From contig NC_087076.1 of the NCBI RefSeq assembly GCF_026151205.1, forward strand, positions 19,833,919 through 19,897,918: DNA of 64,000 nucleotides. The letters are read 5' to 3'. The notes under the pieces are model-generated. The model saw only the letters and a program-made list of their open reading frames with translations, was not told the origin of the DNA and searched no databases. Position 1 is the first letter of the stretch. Each line of letters starts with the position of its first letter. Made by a program: the position numbers and the translations under genes. This stretch comes from Bolinopsis microptera (Eukaryota; Ctenophora; Tentaculata; Lobata; Bolinopsidae). Positions 58,205 to 64,000 of the stretch are shown here, piece after piece.

Positions 58205-61200
58205 TCAACTCATCTTATCAACAGGACGTTTATTAGAGCTAGTCTTAGTGTCCTGCAACCACCTCACTTGGGTAGCTGGTCCGTAGCCTTTCTCGTTCTT
58301 GGCAGCTATTCGGAAAATAATGGCCGGCTTGTTTGTTTGGTCGACGTGGGCGTTTTGCAGACTGGTGGTCTTCACTGTACAACTAGGACTGTCACCTGTG
58401 TTAGTTGAAATGTCACTATTATCCGGTTATCATAGATTTATACTCATTTTGGTTTGGTTCACGTAGGTATTTGGCACTTTGCAGCAGTACACGATATTTC
58501 AGATCACAGAAAGGAAATCTGGACGTTGTTACATAAACAACATACGGATAAAAAACAAAAAAACAATGGAGAAAGAAGTAAACTCGTAAACAAAAAGCAC
58601 ATTCCAACCTCTGTAAACGAGAACAAAAGCCAGGGAACTGGGGCTCTCTGTGGACTGGGAGTTCTTTATAGCGAGATACACTGAATACTCTGAGATGTTA
58701 CCATTGGAGTTGGCTGGTGGGTCCCAAGCCAGGTGTGCGCCATCATTACCCTGACAGTAAAGTCGAATTGTTATTGAGTTACTAACATTATCATATTAAG
58801 TCTTAAGTTGCATGTGGTGTTCTGATAAACTAGTATTAGTTTAACAGCATTAGTCGATGTGCGCGGATCGGAGCAACCGACTAGAGTGACGTCACAGGTT
58901 CTAATAGTTTTCACTGGATATCTCGGCGCACGAATGAAATACAACTTTACAGATTTCACTTAAGTGATTTAAAAAGTTCATGTAAAAGAGGAATTTGCAC
59001 GAGAAAAAAACTTTCGCAAGCTTTTCAGTACGTCTTCAGTACAGACGTAAGAGGATGCCAGTGAAATAGTATTTACGCGCACAAACGCGCGAATACGCCA
59101 GCGGGAAAACAAATCGACTTTTATTATATTCGAGTGTCCGCGCCCTACAAAAACACAAAGTTCACAATGTGACTACACGGCCCACAATGTGGGAACAGTA
59201 AACAGTGACATTTAAGCCTCAAAGACCTGAAGTCTCGGGACACGTCCCATGATATCCGATATTCTACAGCAATAACAAACCTTGCTGATTCTAATAGAAG
59301 AGGGAGCCCCAGGGAAGCCAGGAACACAAGTTTTAAATGCAGCTGGCTCTGAAAACTCCCCTCTCCCACACGCGTTTATTGCTGCGATCCTGAACCTGTA
59401 GGTTGTACCAGGAGATAGTTCTAGTCGCTCTATAGGCTTGTTTTCATCAACCTGGAAAGTAAAGGTGCCGTGTAGAGACAAAATGTGAACAAAGTATTCA
59501 ACCATATTGGGTTACATAATATCAAAATGTGCATGAAGTAGATCTGACTGTAAAGAACAAAGAGAAAACCCAATTTCTAATCTTGATAACATCAGCTATA
59601 ATGAATCACAACTAAACAGATATTGTAAGCAGTATGAACTAGTAACCTCTTCGGAAGATGGTTTGGAATGGTGGTGGGAAACAACTAGACTATTTCCTTT
59701 AACCACCGCCACATCGTACCACTCGTTTACATCAGAGTTGTCAAGTCTTTGTATTTGTAGCAAATAAGCATCCGCTGTGAGGGTTATGTTGCAAAATCTT
59801 CTCAATATTAGATGATAAAATAATACTGTAGTTAGATTTATTATGGTTGTAATGAATTATATTTTTTTAAGAACCGCAAGGATTTCTGATCAAACACATT
59901 ATATTTTCCCGAAATCCGTCCCAGAAAGCAAGAACTGTAAACTCCCACTTAATCAGCTAGAAACGATGGAACAAACCAGTAACAACAGGAATCCAGCATA
60001 TCTCCAGAGTTGATGTGCTTGCTCTGATCAACTGTACACGGTTTGGTATTGGAGGCTTGTCTGTCTCCAGGAACCACATGTCTTTAAAACACGTCTGAAT
60101 TATTAATAACTATTCACTGATTGTTTTTAGAGAGAAAATCAAGGAACAAATAAATGAATTTTGGAAAACGTAGTAACTAGTAACAGCTATAATAGTAAGT
60201 TTGTTTCCACAAAAAAATTGGCTCCACCAACGAGTAATATATAATAACCTGGTTATTATAAGCCCTGTGGTACCCATCTCTCCCACTGATGATATACAGT
60301 CTACTGTTAACCACAGCAGACGCGTGACCAGCACGTGACCTCGGTAGAGCGTCCTCGAACCCCTCAGTGTACACCGGCTCCCACGTGATAGTATCTGAAT
60401 ATAATGTGATATCATAATAATGTGTGTGTTAACTGAAACCAAGGTACTTGATATTATATCAGCCATGTAGTGTTTACATCTGCTAATAGTGTCAACAAAT
60501 CTTCGTGATGGTAAACATAAAAAACTATCAAAGTACCTAGATCAAAGTAATGGACAACTAAACGCACCCATGTTAAAGCAGGCGGTACTATTAGTACACT
60601 TGTACTCTTTCTCTGGTAAAAACACGGTCTTGTTCTTCGACTTCTGGTTTATTGCTACCCATCCTCCAAAGATGTACATTCTGAAATCATAAGATATTTA
60701 GTTGATATCATGACACGTGCTCTTTAATATTTCTAAAGGTACATACCATGGCAATCCGCCATGGTCCACAAACTTTCAAGATAAGCACTAACGCAGAAAT
60801 AACTTAACATATGTAACATGACCTCTAAATATATATTACTTGTTGCCGATAACATTAGCAGTATGCAAGCTCCTTGGCAAGGGAGGCAGCCCAATAGCAA
60901 TGACTGGTATCCAGATCATCTTAGCTAGGTCCAGCCTCCAGAGGTCCCCCATCCGCTCTGCTTTACTGCTCATACCCCCAAATATGTACAGAGCTCCTGA
61001 CTTCTCGTTAGCGTCTTTAGTGCACACACACGTGTGAGATTCCCGTGGACAAGGTGCCTGGAATGGAAACGTAGAATTTAAATCGTTCTAACCGGCAACT
61101 TTGGAACGAAAAAGCAAGCAGTTTTAAGATTTACACTCTTACTGAGAACTGTATATCAGTCCTTAACGAATTAACAAATAATTAACAAATATTTAACAAT

Positions 61201-62773
61201 TAATTAACTAATTAAAAATTAATTAACAATTAATTAACGATTAAATAACTAACATCTAATATAATAAATAAATTAAAAAGTAAATAACTAACATTAATTG
61301 ATATAATTAATAAATTAACAATCAAATAACAATTAAATAACAATTAAATAACTAACATCTCCAGCAGGATCCTCATGTGACCAGGTAGGACCAGACCCCT
61401 CCTCGTTATGAGATATATCTATAGTGTAAATATCGTTCAGATAACGTGGTATAAACTGGTTCTGATCGTCCACCTCGCAGCCTAGACCTCCAAATGTGTA
61501 CATTGTGGTTCCTACCAGAGTAAAACTGTGCCCCAACCTCGGACATACCTGGTAATTGTCATGTTAATTGAGTTAACCAGAATTTTAGATTTGTTAATGT
61601 TTGTTGATCAAGGGAGAAAGTATATTCATAGGTTTACAATCTGGCACCAATTCCTTATCACGGCCAATGTCTGATAAAACCCACAATAACAAACTAAAGT
61701 TGTTTTTATTAGCATTATTACTAAACTTACGGTATCTTTATTATTATTCTTATTGATAAAGCTACTTGTCAACATTATTAATGTTAACTTACAGTATCCT
61801 TATTAGTGATATTAATGTGAGTCCACTCCCACGTATGTGTGTTCAACATGAACATTTCATTACTGTACTCGCAGTACTCCATCATACCCCCGTGAATGTA
61901 GATGTTGTGACCGTGAGCAGCTATACCGAATGCTGCCACCCCGTTCTCAGGAACCTGACCTGATACGTGAGGTTCTGACCACTCGTTAGCTTCTGGCAGG
62001 AAAATGTGTTTAGGTAAAAATAGAATAATAGATAATTAAATCAGTTTCAAAGTTGAGTGAGGACAAATATTGTCAAATATTGTCAAATAAGTGCCAATCC
62101 TGCTTTACATACAAAACTTAAATTTAATATAGACGTTTATGCCAGGCTCGAACCAGCAGTCGTTCGATTACCAGTTATGGTCACTGCCACTAGACCACCA
62201 AATCACGACTAACTAATTTTGAACAAAAGTAACTAACTCGTGTTGTAGACGTGCAGCTCATCAACTATACCCTCGTTTCCTCCTCCCATCACGATTATCT
62301 TGTTATCTATTGCCACTGCTCTGTGACCGTGCCTGTCCAATTGTTACCTTTTACTCACGTGATTCCCTACTTAAAAGTTGTTCTTGTTTTGAGGGAATTT
62401 CAACAAAATATTTTTGACAATTATCTAAAACCCAACTACAGTAAAACCCCGATTTACCGCGGCCATCTCCTTTTCCCCAAATATGGCTTAACATGCATAA
62501 TGTAAACAAACAAAACCCCGATTTACCGCAAACTCCACTGTAAATCGGGGTTTTACTGTAATTGGTACTGACATGCATAATGCCATACATAATGCCATAC
62601 ATAATGACATACATAATGACATACATAATGCCATACATAATGACATACATAATGACATACATAATGACATACCTGGGCCTAGGTGTGGGGCCGTTACTCT
62701 TAGTAAGAGGAACATAGCGCCACTTGACATTGGCCATGCTCTTCTGGTTGTAAATTCCTTTCTTTAACGTCAT
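58205..62773 (-). CDS. HCFC: host cell factor (HCF) orthologue, short form: Kelch propeller + fibronectin III
   Basis: Twelve minus-strand exons, 62673-62773, 62238-62332, 61793-61992, 61357-61548, 60840-61057, 60568-60680, 60249-60394, 59977-60094, 59647-59774, 59281-59451, 58609-58750 and 58205-58395, join with consistent phases to 604 residues. Residues 1-355 form the Kelch propeller ([102 protein letters not shown]). Residues about 360-600 are the fibronectin III pair ([61 protein letters not shown]). The long central region and proteolytic HCF repeats of vertebrate HCF-1 are absent, as in HCF-2. HCF proteins recruit chromatin modifiers to promoters through the Kelch domain. A second Met at residue 13 could be the start. 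Introns 1, 2 and 4 carry repeats described separately. Confidence 0.97.
61240..61360. repeat. donor-site duplication in HCFC intron 4
   Basis: The 18-bp sequence AGATGTTAGTTATTTAAT (minus strand), which spans the last 4 bases of exon 4 and its GTTAGT donor (61343-61360), recurs exactly at 61240-61257 and partly near 61281-61294. The intervening intron is made of AT-rich GTTAATTATT-type repeats. Confidence 0.8.
62132..62207 (-). ncRNA. tRNA-like sequence (pseudo-tRNA or SINE head) in HCFC intron 2
   Basis: Minus strand: A-box TGGTCTAGTGG, B-box GGTTCGAGCC, a D stem GGTC/GACC and a T stem GCTGG/CTGGC can be drawn, but acceptor and anticodon stems do not pair well. A Pol III promoter is present in form; a working tRNA is unlikely. 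No SINE body was recognised beside it. Confidence 0.45.
62439..62558. mobile_element. pogo/Tigger-like MITE 3 (120 bp) in HCFC intron 1
   Basis: TA flanks (62437-62438, 62559-62560), and perfect ends CAGTAAAACCCCGATTTACC on both strands. An internal partial copy AAAACCCCGATTTACCG lies near 62513, so one MITE end may have been duplicated or nested. Confidence 0.9.
62573..62672. repeat. 12-bp minisatellite at the 5' end of HCFC intron 1 (~8 copies)
   Basis: Unit ATGTATGTCATT (minus strand; variant ATGTATGGCATT). The array starts exactly at the donor of exon 1 (CCCAG/GTATGTCATT), so each unit repeats a donor-like GTATGT. Confidence 0.93.
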
Positions 62774-63925
62774 CCTATGATGTTTTTTTTTTGTTTAAAT
62801 CATAGCATCAGGCCATCTACAGCTCTACAGTGACACTGTCAAATATCACCTTTATAAATTTAAGTTATTAAGACTTATAAATAAAAATAAATTAATAAAT
62901 AATAATTGTTTCTGTTTCTGCCGCTTATCTAGTAATCTACAAATTTAGTAACAGTTATTACCAACAGCTAGTTATCACCAAGAAATGCGGAAACATATTT
63001 TCATCATAAATTCCTTGTTATCTAAGAAGTATAAATGCGGTTCTTGTGAATCTAGCCTCTAGTATCTAATTACAATACGTCATAAATGATAAAAGGCACT
63101 TTTACTCTTTTAGAAGATCCACGGAACTTCTTCAACCAAACACCGGTTTAACGAGAACTGATTTAATGGCGGATGAAACCTCCCCTCCCTGGCCCCCTGC
63201 ATGATAATGATAGACCCATAAAACCGGATATTCTGGTTTTTCATACATAATTGGCATAACCAGTTTAACGGGTAAGTAAACAGGGTCTAACTGTGATAAA
63301 ACAGGGTATAACTGTCCCGGAAGAGCACAGGGTTCTGAGCATGGTTTTAAATCAATTATTTTTATTCTCTGATAATATTAACACGTACCAAGCTTGCTGC
63401 AAACCTCGATAAAATACTCCGAGTGCGACTCTTGTCACGTACTACCGATCAGAAGTCAGAGTGCATTTTTTGCAATATTATGATGATTACGTAATTAATA
63501 TAAATTCATGTAAGTCATATTATGTGCGTGACCTAATTTAGATTTTTTGACGGTCTATAAAATTGATTTTATAGTTGTATTATACCATTTTTAGTAGTAA
63601 GTCTAGTGTATAGCAAGGACCAGATTCTGTCAGATTATCAAAAAGTTCAGTGAACATAAATAACTTTCGTCAACTTATAAAAACAATCGGATTAATTCAT
63701 GTACCAACGTGGTTAACAAACACTTAAAAACAAAAAAGTAATTAAATAATAAAAAGCTTACTATAGAGCTATAGGAAATGATATTATCAACAGGATCACC
63801 ATGCAAATAGTTCCATCACATGCTTACTAAATCCTTATTATCAACCTCCTATAATAATAGCTCACAATTTGTAACAATATCGGGTATAAAAAGATAAAAG
63901 GCTCTAATAGTTATCAGGTATTTTA
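62774..63925. other. 5' flank of HCFC, no other gene seen
   Basis: AT-rich; expected to contain the HCFC promoter. No TATA box or RNA gene identified. Confidence 0.4.
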
Positions 63926-64000
63926 AGAGGGGAGAGGGGGGGGGGGTTCACCCTGATTCAAGAGGGGGGAGGGGGGGGGGGGTTCACCCTGATTTAAGAG
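63926..64000. repeat. G-rich tandem repeat at the window edge
   Basis: Two copies of a roughly 40-bp unit made of AAGAGGGGAGA, a G run of 9-14 and TTCACCCTGATT. It continues past the window end. Confidence 0.8.

Noticed and set aside
62132-62207. Functional tRNA gene in HCFC intron 2
   Set aside because: A- and B-boxes are present but acceptor and anticodon stems fail to pair.
62573-62672. Coding extension with repeated VIMY residues in HCFC
   Set aside because: This is read-through into intron 1; the splice at 62672 leads directly to the conserved RHGHRAVAI segment.

Overview
The window is AT-rich genomic DNA from an animal. The genes are split by short introns with GT...AG borders, there are Pol III genes and tRNA-derived SINEs, and the three best-resolved genes encode metazoan orthologues (CENP-S, ARMT1, host cell factor). 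The repeat mix (Penelope-like element with GIY-YIG domain, CR1/Jockey-type LINE, hAT, pogo/Tigger-like MITEs) fits a non-bilaterian such as a cnidarian, but this placement is weak and could not be tested here.

Layout. 1-27.2 kb is gene-poor and rich in mobile elements. It holds two 5'-truncated Penelope-like copies, a LINE ORF1-like frame (3.57-4.43 kb), a multi-exon gene for a secreted Cys-rich/lectin-like/Sushi protein (4.8-8.5 kb), a PIM-type kinase gene (12.1-13.3 kb), a chimeric SINE plus kinase-exon insertion (13.6-14.2 kb), a LURP-one-related single-exon gene (14.6-15.4 kb, minus), a second secreted-protein gene fragment (21.8-22.8 kb), a hAT remnant (24.1-24.6 kb) and many small tandem or foldback repeats. 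27.2-52.8 kb is one satellite field built from a 31-bp monomer (about 525 copies). It is interrupted by a 5'-truncated LINE, two near-identical 3-kb DNA transposons and two copies of a tRNA-derived SINE. 53.2-62.8 kb is a compact cluster on the minus strand: CENPS (with a tRNA-Cys gene in its first intron), ARMT1 and HCFC, all of which I could join exon by exon into complete frames (103, 442 and 604 residues).

How the genes relate. CENPS (histone-fold DNA repair/kinetochore protein), ARMT1 (DUF89 metal-dependent phosphatase/carboxyl methyltransferase) and HCFC (chromatin cofactor) are housekeeping genes on one strand; I see no sign that they are one transcription unit. The most unusual features are: (i) satellite periodicity with no net indel over 339 monomers and clear higher-order blocks; (ii) three unrelated insertions all sitting at the same 7-bp position of the monomer; (iii) short tandem repeats that begin exactly at 5' splice sites or at a stop codon in ARMT1 and HCFC; (iv) a SINE insertion that carries an antisense piece of the neighbouring kinase gene inside a 38-bp target duplication.
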